Origin: Lepidodermella squamata
Lineage: Eukaryota > Gastrotricha
Length of the DNA stretch: 64,000 nucleotides
Assembly (NCBI GenBank): GCA_047495785.1
Contig: JBLDXI010000042.1
Location: 2,356,001-2,420,000, forward strand
Direction of reading: 5' to 3'
The notes below the pieces were generated by a model, which worked only from the letters and a program-made list of their open reading frames with translations, made no database searches and had not been told where the DNA came from. Numbering within the stretch: position 1 is the stretch's first letter; every line of letters starts with the position of its first letter. Position numbers and translations under genes: made by a program. Positions 1-13,045 of the stretch are shown here, piece after piece.

Positions 1-350
1 TTGACTTTTATTTATATTTGCTGGTGGTGGTAAGACTTTTGTCGCCTATGTGTAGTGGAGGAAGATACTTCACGCGACAAATCAATCAGAATAAATTTAT
101 AGGCGACATGCGTCGCGCAGATGGTAAACATTGTTTCGGCTAAACATAATTGACCTTTTTATTGTTTTTATAGGCGCGCGAGAGACAGAATAATTTTTAT
201 CAGCTCAAATGTCTCCCATTGACAAATTTGCCATCGTTAAAAAAATCGTCGATTTTTATTAGATCTATTGCCATGTCGACGGCAGGATGAAGACGGCCGC
301 GTTACTGCGCTGATTTTTCCTGCTGCTACTGCTGTAAAAAAATAACCAAA
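1..350 (+). other. Upstream region of agrin
   Basis: AT-rich sequence before the agrin start codon. An acceptor-like tract ending in TTAG lies near 250-262, which could be the 3' end of a 5'UTR intron. I see no coding exon or clear core promoter. Confidence 0.3.
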
Positions 351-3300
351 ATGATGCCGATTTTTCTATTACTGCTCCTGGCAACCGTTTTGCCGCAATC
401 AACGCGGGCCCTCGACTGCACAGCACCAGCTTACAATTTAGCCGACCGAGCTACCTTACGGCGGTTTGTTGAACAAGCTGATTTGGTCGTAGTCGGCACT
501 GTATTAGACCTCAACCGGAAAATGATACCGTTCGAGATGGGCCCGGATGAAATGTCGTCAGGTCGCGAAGGCCGCGTCCTAATTCGTCGCGTTTTCAAGG
601 GCCAACAATTTTTATCGGCTCGTTTCAACGAATTAGCTACAACCGCGCGAATTCAGTCGCGAATTCCTACGATTATTCTAGGCTCAGATGCTGAGGGCAT
701 CTTACAGGTTCGAGGCAGAACAACGTCGCCTGAGGACGATTCCTACGCGATAGACGACGCGACTCCGAGCAGTGATTTAGCCGCGCCGTTTCGGAAGGAA
801 AAGCAAGCCCCGGTCCAAATAAGTAACAACGCGATAGTCGACGAATTTGTCGCGTATCTACGCGAAGGTTTGCTCAACGTCAACGGGTTCCACTCGCCCG
901 GTATTTGCAACTCGGCGGCTGAGCGATTTGATACACGAATTTTGCTGCTGAAATTGCTGCCGGATAAATCAGCGCGGGGTAAGGCGATGAGGACGTCGTT
1001 TCGTTGGCGCCTCGTAGCAGCGCCTGTCCCACTGAATTGGCGAACTATTCAAGCGATTGAAGGCGTTGTTTCTGCAAACCAAGCTCGCCCACCGCCGAGT
1101 GGAAATTTGATATCAGCAACCGCGGCTCCAGTGACTACCCGGAAAATGGCTCCTACTACGCCTAGATGGACCTACGGCAAGTCGTCTACTGTACCAATCA
1201 TTCAATCAGTAAGGCCGACTTGGACTATGACCGCAGCGAAATCGACGACTACGCCAGCCACTCGGCGGCCAGCAGTGACTTGTGCCGAATATCGCTGCAC
1301 GGGGCCGGGCGAGGTTTGCACAATGTTCCAGGGTGTTCCTCGTTGCGAATGTCCCAACAATTGCGCAAGCCCTTCAGTGCCAGACTCATCCGGGGCAGAT
1401 ATCAGCGAAACGCCTACCAGTGTTTGCGGGACAGATGGTCAAACTTATGAGTCGATGTGCCATCTTGCCAAGGTTAAACTTAATTTATCCGATTTTCAAT
1501 TATTTTATTATTATTATCGCTTCACAGGCTCAGTGCGAGACCAAGTCGCGAACTTTACGGTTGAAACACACCGGAAACTGCGATGTGCCTGATCCGTGTT
1601 TGAATATGAATTGCACGTACGGTGCGATTTGCGAGCGTTCGCTAGACGGGCTCACCTCGAGGTGTATCTGCCCGCGCCAATGCCCTACCCCAGGATCCCC
1701 GGGTGCCAATGTCGCACTCTGCGGCAGCGACGGTCGTGATTATACGAGTCTTTGCCATCTTCGCAAATCCGCGTGCGAAGGCATGCGAGATGTCCAACCT
1801 GCTCGGCTTGGGAAGTGCAGTAAGTTTTTTTGAAATTTCAATTAATCCACACGGTCTTTTAGAAGAAATCAAATTTAATTTTCAGGATTATTTTTTTTAA
1901 TTCAAGATTTTTGGAAAAAATTGAAATTTTTGAAAAAAAAGAAAAATATATGAAATTTTTTAAAATAATCTGTAATAATCTGTTTCGAAAATCTTTCATT
2001 GATATAATATTGAAATATTTACTTTTTGCAGATCCATGTGAAGGAGTGAAATGTCCAGTCAAAAACCAACAGTGTATTGTGGAACCTACCTCACATCAAC
2101 CTCGTTGTGTTTGCATCGATAATTGCTCAAAACTGGTACCTATTAATAATATTCGTCCTTAATTTTAATCTAAAAAAAATATTTTTTCACAGCCATATTC
2201 GCCTGTTTGTGCCACGAACGGGAAAACGTATTCAAACGGGTGTTACCTCCAGCTGGAAGCTTGTCGGCTAAACATGACCTTGACGATTTATCAACCAGAT
2301 GTAACGAGTTGCCGCCAGACCAGTATATCCTGCTCGCCGTCTACTTGCTCAGGGCCTGGTGAAGAGTGCGTTGTGATGGGTCGAAACAGCCGACCCATCT
2401 GCACGTGCCCTTTCACCGAGATACAAACCGGGCGAAAACAACGCCGGTATCAACGGTCCTTAATGACAGGGGTCATTGTTGCCCCACCTTCCTTATGTCC
2501 CAATATCGTTGACACGGTTTGCGGCGATGATAATATAACCTATACGAATGACTGTGAACTAAGAAGATCGGCCTGTCTACGCCGCCGTAGGGTGGACATT
2601 CGGTTTTACGGGTCGTGTGACGACAACTCGCTTTGCTCTTCAATCCGGTGCCACCATGGCGCAAAGTGCAGCATTTTTCGGCAGAAAATCGACCGGCAGC
2701 AGATTGACGTCGACATACCGGGCAGCAGTTTGTCCGCAAAACTGCTCAGCGTGTCGCCTGTTGTCACGTGCCGGTGTCCAGAATCGAATTGCCCTTACAA
2801 CTACCAACCAGTTTGCGGATCTGATGGCAAAACTTACATTAACAAGTGCCAGCTGGAGGCGACATCTTGCCGACTTCAGACCTCAATAACCGTTTTCCAT
2901 AAAGGCCAATGCGGTATGGGAATGAACCAAATGTTCGATAAATTTTTTATAAATTGATTTTAAAGGTGGGTGTGAAGATATGATTTGCCCTTTCTACGCT
3001 AACTGCACGATAGACCCGATCGAAGGCCAACCTCAATGCGTTTGCCCGGCTTCTTGTCCAAAGGTGAATATTTTAAAATTCAGTGTAAAATTATTATAAC
3101 AAATATTCGAAATCAGCTGAACTTTTGGGTTGGTTCTGCAGTGACGGAAAAATAATTAATATTTTTTAATTTCAGCGCACATTATTTTTATTTGAATAAT
3201 TGACCTTTAGAAGCACTTAATATGCATGTGGGAATTTTGAAGACAGGTGTTTTATTTTATTTGTATTTTGATAGGCTGATGCTGTAGTATGTGGATCTGA

Positions 3301-6300
3301 CAACCGAACTTACATAAATTATTGCGAACTGACTGTTGCGGCTTGCCGATTAAACATGAATATTTCGGTTGCTTACGAGGGCTACTGCGGTAAGTATTCT
3401 CATTTTTCTGATGATTTTGGGATTTTTTTAAAAAATTAAAAAATTTAAAATTTAAAAATTAAAATATTCTTTAATTTTTTCCCTAATAGATCGATGCAAA
3501 TCTATGACGTGTCCTGTCGGTAAAGTTTGCATTCACGGCCGATGCGTTTGCCCATCCAACTGCGTCGATATAGACGCGCCAGTTTGCGGAAGTGACGGCC
3601 GAACCTACCGAACCGAGTGCCATCTTCTCCTCAATTCGTGTGAAAATGGAATTCAAAACTTGACCGTCGCTTATCGCGGCGCTTGCGCAGCCGCTGTCGC
3701 CCAGATCCGACCCACCCCGACATTTGTCGAGAGCGGCTGTTCGCCATTGACGTGCCGATTCGGCGGCAATTGCGAGCTCGACGTGTCGGATGGTTTTATT
3801 AAATGCCTCTGTTCAAACTTCACTTGCCTCGAAATTCGCGACCCGGTTTGCGCTTCTGACGGCAAATTGTACGGAAATTTGTGCGAGATGCATAAAGTCG
3901 CGTGTCAACTTCAAAAACCTATCACTAAAGTACCTCTCAGCGAGTGTCAAAGTGAGTGAAAAAATGTCCGAAAAATCGCTGTTTTTTTACCCATGCTTTT
4001 GGCTGATTGATATTGCATGCGCTTTTTATTTATTATTTTTACTCAAATTTTCCTGTCAATTTTTCCCAATTTATATGTAAAGATCTTGAACCGTTGCCTT
4101 GCAATGGCCGCCATGCTCCGCTGACCGATCCTTTCGGCGTTGAGTATGACTGCCTTGATTCTGCTTCGTCGTCATCGCCGTCGACTTGCCCAGCTAAATC
4201 TTTCTGCCATCGCGGACCTACTTTCGCTGTTTGTTGTCCCGAAGGTATGTGATGCTTTCAAATTAAAAATTCAGGGTGATTCAAAATTTTTGTCTGAATT
4301 AAACAGAAAAAGGTTTTTAGCTATACAACCTTTAAATACCCGCTTATAATTGTAGCCCTAAAATAATTAAATTATATATCCACCTTAAATATTTTCAGTT
4401 TTGCTTATTTGAATTTTACCTTATATAACCGGCTAACAGAATCTATGCGGGAAATATTGTCACTATCGACCAGTAGAGTGTCGATGTCAACGCGGCGCCC
4501 GGCTTCACCGACGCCCACGCCCCGTGACCTTCTCATGATAATGAATATCGTTTCCGAACCACCGGTAACGCCGGTTGCGCGCCGTAGTAGCAGGCCGTTC
4601 ACAACGAGCCTGTTAGACGGCCCACCGGTTCGAAGCATTAAAACACGCCAGCGCAAACACGTTCACTCCCGGCGCCATCAAGGTTTTTTCGGCTAAAAAC
4701 AAAACTTCTATTATTTCGTAGCGGAATGAGAACGAATTACCTCCTGTAGAGATGTTATCATTTTTTTGGTGTCCGAGTCGAATTTCGCCTTTAGAGAGCT
4801 CGCGCGGTGAAGGAATGGGGCCGCTCCTGTTTTATTTTCATTTGTTGATATAAATCCGAGTTTAACTCAAAGCCGATTCATTTGGTTTTATATTATAGCA
4901 TGTCTCGGGCTCCAGAAATATTTATTTTCGCATGAGTTTTGAGGACAAATCTTTTTAATGGTGCACTTTCGGAATAATTAACTGTATATTTCTATCTTTT
5001 TTCGCACACATTTGTCTGCTGTTTTGTCTCCTTATCATTTTCCGGAAAATTCTAATAATTCTTTTCTTTGCTATAAAATTTCCCTCCATCGTTATTTCAA
5101 GTTATTTTTACTTAATTTTCTTATTTTTTTGTACAGGTGCTACTTCAGTGAAAACGCTCTGTGAATCGACTGATTATGGATGTTGCAGAGATGGTGCCAG
5201 TGTAGCCCATGGACCTCAAGGCGAAGGCTGCCCAGGTAATTTGAATACCAAACTTGATTTTTATGGATTTTTACAATTTTGATTGATATTCGGAATTTTC
5301 TAGAATGGTGTCGATGCGACCCGATCGGCAGCTTCGGATCGCTGTGCAGCTTGCCTAGTGGGCAGTGTATGTGCCGGCCTGGCGTGGCCGGGCTCAAGTG
5401 TGACCAGTGCATGCCCGGCTTCCACTCGCTCAGTCCAAACAATCACCCACGCGGTTGCATTGGTAAGTTGTTTTAAACACCTTCACCCTCAAATCGCGGT
5501 GACCTAATGTTTACCAATCATTTATTCTCAAGCATAATATTTACCACTCCACCTATAGACCAGCAATAGCTTGTTATTTTGGCCGGGGTTGATCTATTAT
5601 TCATACAGATTGAGGGGAGTTATTACACCTAATTTGTTCTCAATTTAGCGTCTTCGAGATCTGAATCTTTAAAACTATTTAGTGGGCTCGTAATTTTTGT
5701 TAGAAATCCCTCGCAAATATGGGCCAAAAATGGGCTGATTAATAGGCGAAAACAAGGCTTGATGTAGCTGGAAAAAAGAATAATTTGGGAAATTTTGAGC
5801 TGAAGCCTGAATTGCGGTGGTGGAATATTAACGGTTAAAGGTCAACCAAAGGTTCAATTAAAGGTGTGCATTTGGCGCACCCATAATTGATTTGTCAATT
5901 TATTTGAATTTCATTGATGTGAAATTTGGGTCGCGTCCTCGGCCCTACCGCAATGGGCCCAAATTTTGGACACCTTAAATTGGGACGCTTTGAGCTTTGG
6001 CTCTGAATATCAATTTGTGCATAACTGATAAAAATTGAAAAATTGCACTGGAAAATATCTCACCTCTTGGGCTTTCCAGCGGTACCAAATTTGCCCATAA
6101 TTTCATATCCTATCGATTCTCAGAAGGTGTAAATTTGAGGGAAGCCCATTTTATTCTTTTTGTCTCATTTTGGCAGCTTGCGACTGCGATGCTAGAGGTA
6201 CCGTCGCCAACGCAACTTCAGACTGCCACCCTCAGACCGGGCAATGCCTCTGCCGGCCTAACGCCATCGGCCGTCGCTGCAACAGATGCGCCGCCCCGAA

Positions 6301-9300
6301 CCAGGTGCTGGCCGATGATGGTCGTTGCATAGTTCCATCAGCCGTAGCCCCGGCAACAGGTGTTGACGACGAAACCCCACCCGAGCAGTACTGCAACGGC
6401 GTCATCTGCCAGTTCGGCGCCGTTTGCGCCCGGTCACCGTCAACTGGCGCCGAAACTTGCTCATGCGAGGCGCTGCAATGTTCAAACCAGCTTCGCCCGG
6501 TCTGCGCCTCAGACCGGCGGTCCTATGCTAATAAATGCCACATGCGCTTGTCCGGGTGCCGAAGCGGGCGCAGGTTACATGCAATAACGTTCGGTTATTG
6601 CCGCGACTCGGACCAGAAAGCTAACTTCGCCGAGAATCCGAGCAACGACGAGGGCGATGATGGCCTGCTTTTGCCACTTGGTGTCACTGTCCAACCCCCT
6701 GGCGCATCGGGCCCGTTGAGCCCATGTGACCAGCGGTTGAATTTTCGATGCCTCCACGGCGGAACTTGCTACATCGACGACAGCAATTACGCAAGGTGTC
6801 TATGCCCGATCGGCCGCTCGGGCACTTACTGCGAGTTGGGTATGTTTACCACCTGAAAATCATGACTATAGCTGCTTTTTCTATATCTCACCTTACCCGC
6901 ATGCTGTTGCTATAATTGTGATTAATTGCATGTCTGTGAAAACTTTCAGAAGATCCTAATACTACTACTTCATCGTCCGAAACTCCTTTGTCTGACGCTT
7001 CTTCTTTCCGAGCCTCCCCAACGCTGATTTCCGAGCCTCAGGCATCAGCTTCTTTCCAAGCTGGTAAGGTTCTAGGTCAAATTAAAGCTAGATTAACCTC
7101 GAAATTTTGAAATTTTAAAGACTCTAGATATTTCGTCCCGTCTTTTGGGCCGAAATCCTATGTGAAGTTAAAACGGCCCCGCGATGTTTCGACCAACTTG
7201 ACAATCGAAGTTGAAGTCAGAGCTGTTAAGCCTTCTGGAACCATTTTATACGTCGGTCAAATGGAACCTTCGAAACAGCAAGGCCAGCAGCGTGGGTCTA
7301 CCCAGCAGCAGACCGACTACGTCGCCCTCGTGCTTCGCGACGGCTTTGTCGAGTTCAGATTTGACGTAGGTGGGGGTATGATGACGATTCGAAGTACGAA
7401 ATCAGTAACATTACGCCAATTTCACGTCGTCACGGCTCATTGGTCCGTTATCGAGGGCAGTGCCTATCTTCAACTTGATGACAACAAATGGCAAATGGCG
7501 ACCCCTGCCAACCCAATGAAGGGCTACTATATCGAATCGAGGCAAAATCACACGTTGGAATTGTCTTTACCAGTCGTCCTTGGCTATATTAAGGGTTCAG
7601 ACCAACGCAGTGAGGCTTTGAATGACAGGTTCGGCGGGCTTCGAAACGGATTTGTTGGGTGCATTCAATCACTTCGAATCGCGAATTCGGCGGGGCATAC
7701 AAAAATGTACAGCCTTCTCAGCTCGTCAAAAGATGTCCTTTTCGGTCGTGATATTGGTACGTTTTTATACCTAATTAAAATTTGATTTTTATTTGGTGTA
7801 ATTTAGATGAATGTGGCCGGACTGGGCCTTGCGTTGACTCGCCTTGTCTAAATCGAGGAACTTGCGTTTCAACCAACAACAAAACATCGGTGGCTGGTTA
7901 TTTCTGCGCCTGTGCACCCGGCTATTCGGGTCCTCGCTGCGAGATTACCGCGAAATGCGACGCGCATCGATGCAAAAACGGCGGAACTTGCCAACTCGTC
8001 ACCGGGTCGTACCCGGTTTGCGCCTGTCCCAACTTCTGGACCGGTTCGCATTGCCAAATCGAGAAAGGAAATGGAACCTTCATACCAATGTTGACCGGGC
8101 GAGCTTTTATCGAACGGCCTCCGATCGGAGACTTGGCTATTCAATTCAGAATCGAGATTTGGTTCCTAGCTACTCAGCCTAATGGTGTGTTGCTACTGGC
8201 TGCTTCACAAAGATATGGCCGAGGTGATTTCATCACAATAAATCTGGCTGATGGTTTCGTTCAAGGTCATGTTCGACATGCTAATTGGGCGCAGCAAATC
8301 TCGTAATAAAAACTCCACCTTAATATTTGCGATTTATAGTTTTTCTTGCGTTTCAGATCTGACGAACGAATACCTTTGAACGTGTGGACGAAGCTTGTAA
8401 TTTTGCGGCAGAAGCGTGACGAGTTGATTCTGTCGATTAATGGCCGCCGATCTCGAACGCAACTCGGGCGATTTATAGCCGGAAATGGCCGGAATAACGA
8501 AGAAAACAATGTTGCAATTAGCATGAAAAGTAAACAGGCGCTGCTGTTAAGAACTCGAACACGTGGCCTTGTTACTGCGTCATCGGCTGACCAATCACTG
8601 CCTTCTTCTCCACTGCAATTACCCCTTCCGTTTTTCATCGGCGGTTTCCGCCACTTCTACGACGTCCCAGCTGAATCGAATGTTTTGCACCACTTCGAAG
8701 GCTCAATTCAAAAAGTCACGATTGATGACGTTGAAATTACGGACATTCTAGCCGGATCGCTAGCGATTGGCGGTGATATCCGCCCGTTTGCTGGGCCGCC
8801 TTGTACAGGTAACCCGTGCCTAAATGGTGGTCACTGCCAGCCGCAACTCGCCGACTTCCGCTGCGCATGCCCAGCTTCGAAGGTTGGCGATTTGTGCGAA
8901 TTCGATCGTCGGGAATTGGCCTCGCTACAACAAAGCAGTGGCCCTGATTCACTGGCGATACGCTTCAATGGCTCGACTATTCTACGGTTCTACAATGCTA
9001 TTAAACGGCGCGAGAGGCAGCAGGAGACTAATAAGCTGAAGCTAAGGGTTCGATCTCTTGCGAGAGATGGAACCCTGGCGCTGATACGAAAGTCGACAAC
9101 TGCCTCTGCTGATTTTTTGATAGTGGCGCTTCGAGATGGCTATGTTGAAGTTGCGCTAAATCTCGGAAGCGGCCAGCCAACTGCGCTTCGAAGTAACAGG
9201 CGAATTAACGATGGATTCTGGCATACGGTATAAATTTCAGCATTCAGCTTTCAGATTTATCGCATTTTTTGTCATTGATATAGATTATGATGAATCGGCA

Positions 9301-9592
9301 ACGCCGCTCGGTGACTCTGCTTGTCGATTCTGAGCCGGAGATAACGGTATTCGCGCCGGATGGCACTTCGCAGCTGAACAGCAACGGCTATCTGGTAGTA
9401 GGCGGCATGGACTCGCGCATCAAGGGCCTGCCCGCAGCGTATGCGGCGCCGTTCGTCGGCTGCATGACCGCGCTTGAGGTCGACGGCGCCGACCTTGAGC
9501 TGCATTCGGGCCGCCGCGGCTCGGCCCGGCACCCGCTTTCATTGTGCTCGGCCACCGACGACCAGCTGCAGTTCAAAAATTCCAACAGCTGA
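351..9592 (+). CDS. AGRN: Agrin, complete 16-exon gene (2140 aa)
   Basis: Secreted heparan-sulfate-proteoglycan-type basement membrane protein; in other animals agrin binds laminin and organises synapses. Exons: 351-1472, 1528-1819, 2032-2135, 2193-2913, 2966-3063, 3275-3389, 3490-3951, 4083-4244, 5137-5235, 5304-5462, 6177-6839, 6950-7063, 7121-7756, 7807-8302, 8357-9227, 9284-9592. They sum to 6423 nt, a whole number of codons, and every junction is GT-AG in phase. Order: signal peptide (1-20), NtA-like domain (about 20-245), Thr/Pro-rich linker, eight follistatin/Kazal modules (about 307-971), a Cys-rich segment with the GCCRDG motif, two laminin-EGF modules, a ninth Kazal module, EGF, Ser/Thr-rich linker, LamG1, two EGFs, LamG2, EGF, LamG3. 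This is the vertebrate agrin order, except that no SEA domain fits between Kazal 9 and the following EGF. The first ATG precedes a strong hydrophobic signal ([11 protein letters not shown]). Confidence 0.93.
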
Positions 9593-9798
9593 AGAAGAGC
9601 AGCGGCGAAAAAATGTGTTCATTCTATAGCGAATAATTTGCAATTGTAAATTGTTATTTATATACAGATAAAATTCCTATCTATTGTTATGTTTTTACGA
9701 ATCATTTTTCTTCTCTATCTCTCAAAAATTCTCTCTTTTAAAACGATGAATTTCATTTCTTATACATGGCAAATGCTGCGCCAAGAAAATTTAAAACA

Positions 9799-9804
9799 AA
9801 TAAA
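9799..9804 (+). terminator. Candidate polyadenylation signal of agrin
   Basis: AATAAA lies 207 nt downstream of the agrin stop codon and before the next gene on the same strand. The exact cleavage site is not visible. Confidence 0.5.
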
Positions 9805-10111
9805 ATGAAAACTGCCTCGAAGCTCGAGTTTTATGTTGGTTTTCCCCGTCGAGACGTCAGAGATTTAACAAAATGGTAAACAAAAACGCGAGAGCGGGAC
9901 GCACATTGTAACTGCAAGGTATTTCAAGTCCAGTTGCTGTTGTCACTGTTTACAGCGAGCTTTGCGTACCTCGCTATTAGCCATTTTCGCCATTGTTCTT
10001 GGAACATTTTTGTTTCCTTAAATTAAATAAACCCGTTTTAGTAACGTGCAGCAGCCACAGCAGCTTAATTCTCGCGTAAATAACACTTCAATTTAACAGA
10101 TCATCCGCGCG
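9805..10111. other. Intergenic, agrin to microprotein A
   Basis: No supported gene. An acceptor-like tract (TTTAACAG) ends about 12 nt before the microprotein A start codon. Confidence 0.4.
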
Positions 10112-10340
10112 ATGGCCAATTCAGGTGTTTCGAGCAACACGATCGTAAGATTTCATCAAAATCTCGGGATAGCAATCTAATCAAAAATTTTCGTAGACGA
10201 TCGCCGTTATTTTTTGTGTATTCGGCGGAATGATGGCAGTTGGTAATTAGGTGAAAAAAGCCACCTTAATATTTCTGATTTTTTTTATTTCAGTTATAAT
10301 TTTGTCAACCCTTCGAATCATTCCTTTCTGGGGTCAATAA
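10112..10340 (+). CDS. Single-pass membrane microprotein A (41 aa)
   Basis: Three exons, 10112-10144 (33 nt), 10197-10242 (46 nt) and 10294-10340 (47 nt), joined by small GT-AG introns at phases 0 and 1, give 42 codons including TAA. The product has a short polar N-terminus (MANSGVSSNTI), a hydrophobic helix encoded mainly by exon 2 (TIAVIFCVFGGMMAV) and a short tail ending FWGQ. It has the same gene structure and 46-nt middle exon as three genes downstream. Ala at position 3 and the Gly-Gly pair of the exon-2 peptide are shared with copies B and C. No known family is recognised, and I infer only a membrane location. An acceptor-like AG lies 12 nt before the ATG. Confidence 0.72.
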
Positions 10341-11174
10341 ACAATTCTACCGATATACCGTCAGTCGAGACTCGAATTTGCTCAATCAATCGTTTGATGC
10401 CACTCTATAATTATTCGCTTTCACTTCTTGGTTTGGAAAAAATGAACTGGAAATACAAGCAGCAAGTGAATAATTTTATGTAAATAGAACAGATCATTTA
10501 ATAAACAAGACGATTTGGGAAATTTGCTTCTTTTACATCATCAAGGTAACAGAACCATAATATACTCCCACTCGACACGCGAAATCACTGCCGTGTGAGA
10601 AAAAAGCCCGTCGTTTTCGGTCATTGAGAGAAACTCTTATTCATGCGCGAAAAAGGAAATGTTCAGCAGTTCACGAGTCCGTGTGGGTGAGCGCAGAGTG
10701 TGTAAAAACCCAGTGCCAATATTAAGTGAAACATTTTATACGACACTATATGAATCGCAAATAATGTAACCCTCTTTCAAAGAATTCGAGGCGATGTTTT
10801 CATAAAAATAATAATGAGTGTGGCAGCGAATAAAACAATAATTAACAGCGACCCCTGCTTTTTTTTCGTCAACCGCGTGAGAAACGTTGTAGTGACTACG
10901 CGTGCGCGCTCGCTCTTTTGTCGCTACGTTACAACACTCGCTTGTATTATTTTTTCTCTTTCCCGCCATGCCTAAATGCCGCTCGCGCTTATAATATACG
11001 GCTATACATATAACAGTCATTACCTTGCGATTAAAGTGACATGACTCGCCAACTTTTAGCATACAAATCTAGTTTGATCAATTTTATCCATCTCTCTTAA
11101 TTTCAATGATGATGCTATCAATTTTTAATTGAACTTTATAGGCGAATCTTTACTCCAAGCAAAATTCAAGTAAA
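10341..11174. other. Intergenic between microproteins A and B
   Basis: AT-rich, with no supported coding exon. The longest open frame, on the minus strand at 10736-11062, is compositionally unlike the neighbouring genes. A pyrimidine-poor but acceptor-like AG (TTTATAG) lies 32 nt before the copy B start codon. Confidence 0.4.
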
Positions 11175-11407
11175 ATGAGTCAGGAAAGGTGCGACGCTTC
11201 GCAATCTACCATCGTAAGTGATCTTGACCTTGATAAAAATATACCTAAAAAACGTCATATATCTTCCAGACTGGAGCTGTGCTGACCGTCTGTCTTGGAG
11301 GAATGGTTATCATCTGTAAGCTACATTTGCCTCGGTTGAGCCATATAATTTTTATTCGAAATTTAGTGTTTTTGCTGTCCTCAACTGGGTTAATCAAATG
11401 GTTTTAA
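11175..11407 (+). CDS. Single-pass membrane microprotein B (41 aa)
   Basis: Exons 11175-11213 (39 nt), 11270-11315 (46 nt) and 11367-11407 (41 nt) splice at phases 0 and 1 to 42 codons. The N-terminus is MSQERCDASQSTI, the hydrophobic exon-2 peptide is TGAVLTVCLGGMVII, and exon 3 continues FLLSSTGLIKWF. It aligns without gaps in exon 2 with copies A, C and D, keeping Ala3 and the GG pair. Function unknown. A tail with Lys and aromatic residues after the helix would favour a cytosolic C-terminus, but the topology is not certain. Confidence 0.75.
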
Positions 11408-11667
11408 CGATCTTCTGCCCTTTGGCGATCTGCCTATCAATCGAATTTATCCGCTCATTCGAACCTTCAAATAACCTTGCTCAAAGCAACTTATAGAGAA
11501 TCTTTCTACTGCCTGAATATGTTTAAGCTCATTGGAAGCCTCAAAGATGTAATCATAAGTGTTATTCACTGATATGCTCACAAGTTTTAAAATCGCTACT
11601 CATCCTCTCAGAAGATATGATAACAATCAATTTGTTATTTCAATTTTTAGGATTTTAATTCAATTGA

Positions 11668-11896
11668 ATGGCTGGTGGCCAATATGACATCACTGCGGTA
11701 AGATATCCAAACAAAAAAATTAGCCGAATTTAATTTCTAAATTTCAGCTGGTAGCGACTGTGATATCTATATGCGGAGGAGTACTCGTTATCAGTGAGTT
11801 GACCTTTGGTCATTCAATTTGTCATTTTTTTTAATTATCTATATTTCAGTCGTGTTACTTATAACGAACGGCATTATTCCATCGTCACCATCCTGA
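11668..11896 (+). CDS. Single-pass membrane microprotein C (40 aa)
   Basis: Exons 11668-11697 (30 nt), 11748-11793 (46 nt) and 11850-11896 (47 nt) give 41 codons including TGA. The parts are MAGGQYDITA, then LVATVISICGGVLVI, then a tail VLLITNGIIPSSPS. A canonical acceptor-like tract (CAATTTTTAG) ends 17 nt before the ATG. The exon-3 pattern LL-x-T-N-G resembles copy D (IL-x-A-N-G), which supports true paralogy rather than chance ORFs. No known family is recognised. Confidence 0.75.
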
Positions 11897-12773
11897 ACTA
11901 GCCGATGCTCGCCGCTGTTCTCTAGCTTTATATCTCACTTTTGTTGTCGTGTTGTGATCCTCTGGCAATTTTTACACGTTCGAATTCAGCATTGGATGAC
12001 TTACCCTGTCAACATCCCCGATTTTTCTCCCGTGTGCTTGTCCCTGAACAAATTATTTTGCTAAATATTGGAGAAAACAGAAATGTCAGGAAATAAAATC
12101 GAAACGACTACAAATTGTTTGTTTCCCGCTATAACAAGACATTTCGCGATATAATTTCTATCGCTGCTTTGGTGGCGTCGCTCAAATTTACAGAGGTGTC
12201 ATCAACATTTCTTACTACAATTTTCTGGCAACAGAAGCATTCGCTTGTCTATAGTTTTTCCGAGTCATTTATTTGTGCGAGAGACAGCCTTATATATTGC
12301 AAAAAGGAGTGAACCGGAAAATTGTTTTTGAAACGAGACGCTACTACATATATGCGATTGAGACGACATCGCTTTATTACAACCGCGATCCAATCGCGTA
12401 GATTCTTGGTTGGCCACTCTCTGTATAGATACGAGTCCCACTGCGAACGGTCCGTAAAATATATAGAAGACAACAATAAATCGAAAATGGCAGATAGAAA
12501 ATATCAATAATATCTGAATCGCAAACAATTCTTATAACATTATATTTGCAAAATAGTATGGCTAGTCTCAGCAGCTATAATCGAGAAAGCTCATAGCTCA
12601 TCATGAAAAATCCGCCAGAAGCAATCATTTTTTCACTCTAAAATCACATTGAGTAATAATGCTATCGGAAATCATCTTACTTGAATGTTGTAAAACACAT
12701 GCCGATATTTATCCTCATTATTCAGACACATTTTTTCCACCATTTTTAGTCGTTATAATCGAGAATTTAATGA
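11897..12773. other. Intergenic after microprotein C
   Basis: No complete gene. A start codon at 12083 preceded by a CAG opens a peptide beginning MSGNKIETTT, which resembles the first exons of the microprotein family. I could not find a matching 46-nt hydrophobic second exon, so it is not called. Confidence 0.35.
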
Positions 12774-12803
12774 ATGAGTGCCGGGCAGTTTGACACATCA
12801 ACG
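12774..12803 (+). other. Orphan or alternative first exon of the microprotein family
   Basis: A 30-nt open segment encodes MSAGQFDTST, close in length and pattern to exon 1 of copy C (MAGGQYDITA). It is followed by a GTAATT donor and preceded by an acceptor-like CATTTTTAG. No hydrophobic exon 2 follows before the next family start codon at 13046. It may be a broken copy. Alternatively it may be an alternative first exon that splices in phase 0 to the copy D exon 2 at 13164. Confidence 0.5.
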
Positions 12804-13045
12804 GTAATTTTTTTCTTGCTTTTATTTATACCTAGCCTCTAATTACATTATCACTAAATGTTCATCCTCTCGCTGGTCTCAACCCTGTTTCAGGTTCAGG
12901 TTCACAGAAAATCTTTTTGAAATGGGAAGCGGTGCAAAATATCAATAAAATAAGTCGAAGAATTTTTGGCAATCCTTAGGAAATTACGTTTGACCCAGAT
13001 TTCTCACGGCGATTTTTTGTGTCATCACTAGCTGATTGCTGAATA

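Noticed and set aside
9874-10021. Possible further microprotein: ATG at 9874 followed by a hydrophobic exon ending FLFP
   Set aside because: The reading phase of the first segment does not fit the hydrophobic segment, and there is no 46-nt middle exon.
10736-11062. Minus-strand frame of 108 aa
   Set aside because: No splice, domain or signal support; biased composition and located between plus-strand genes.
12083-12312. Start codon with MSGNKIETTT resembling the family first exon
   Set aside because: No good GT donor and no matching hydrophobic exon downstream; recorded only as a possible relic.
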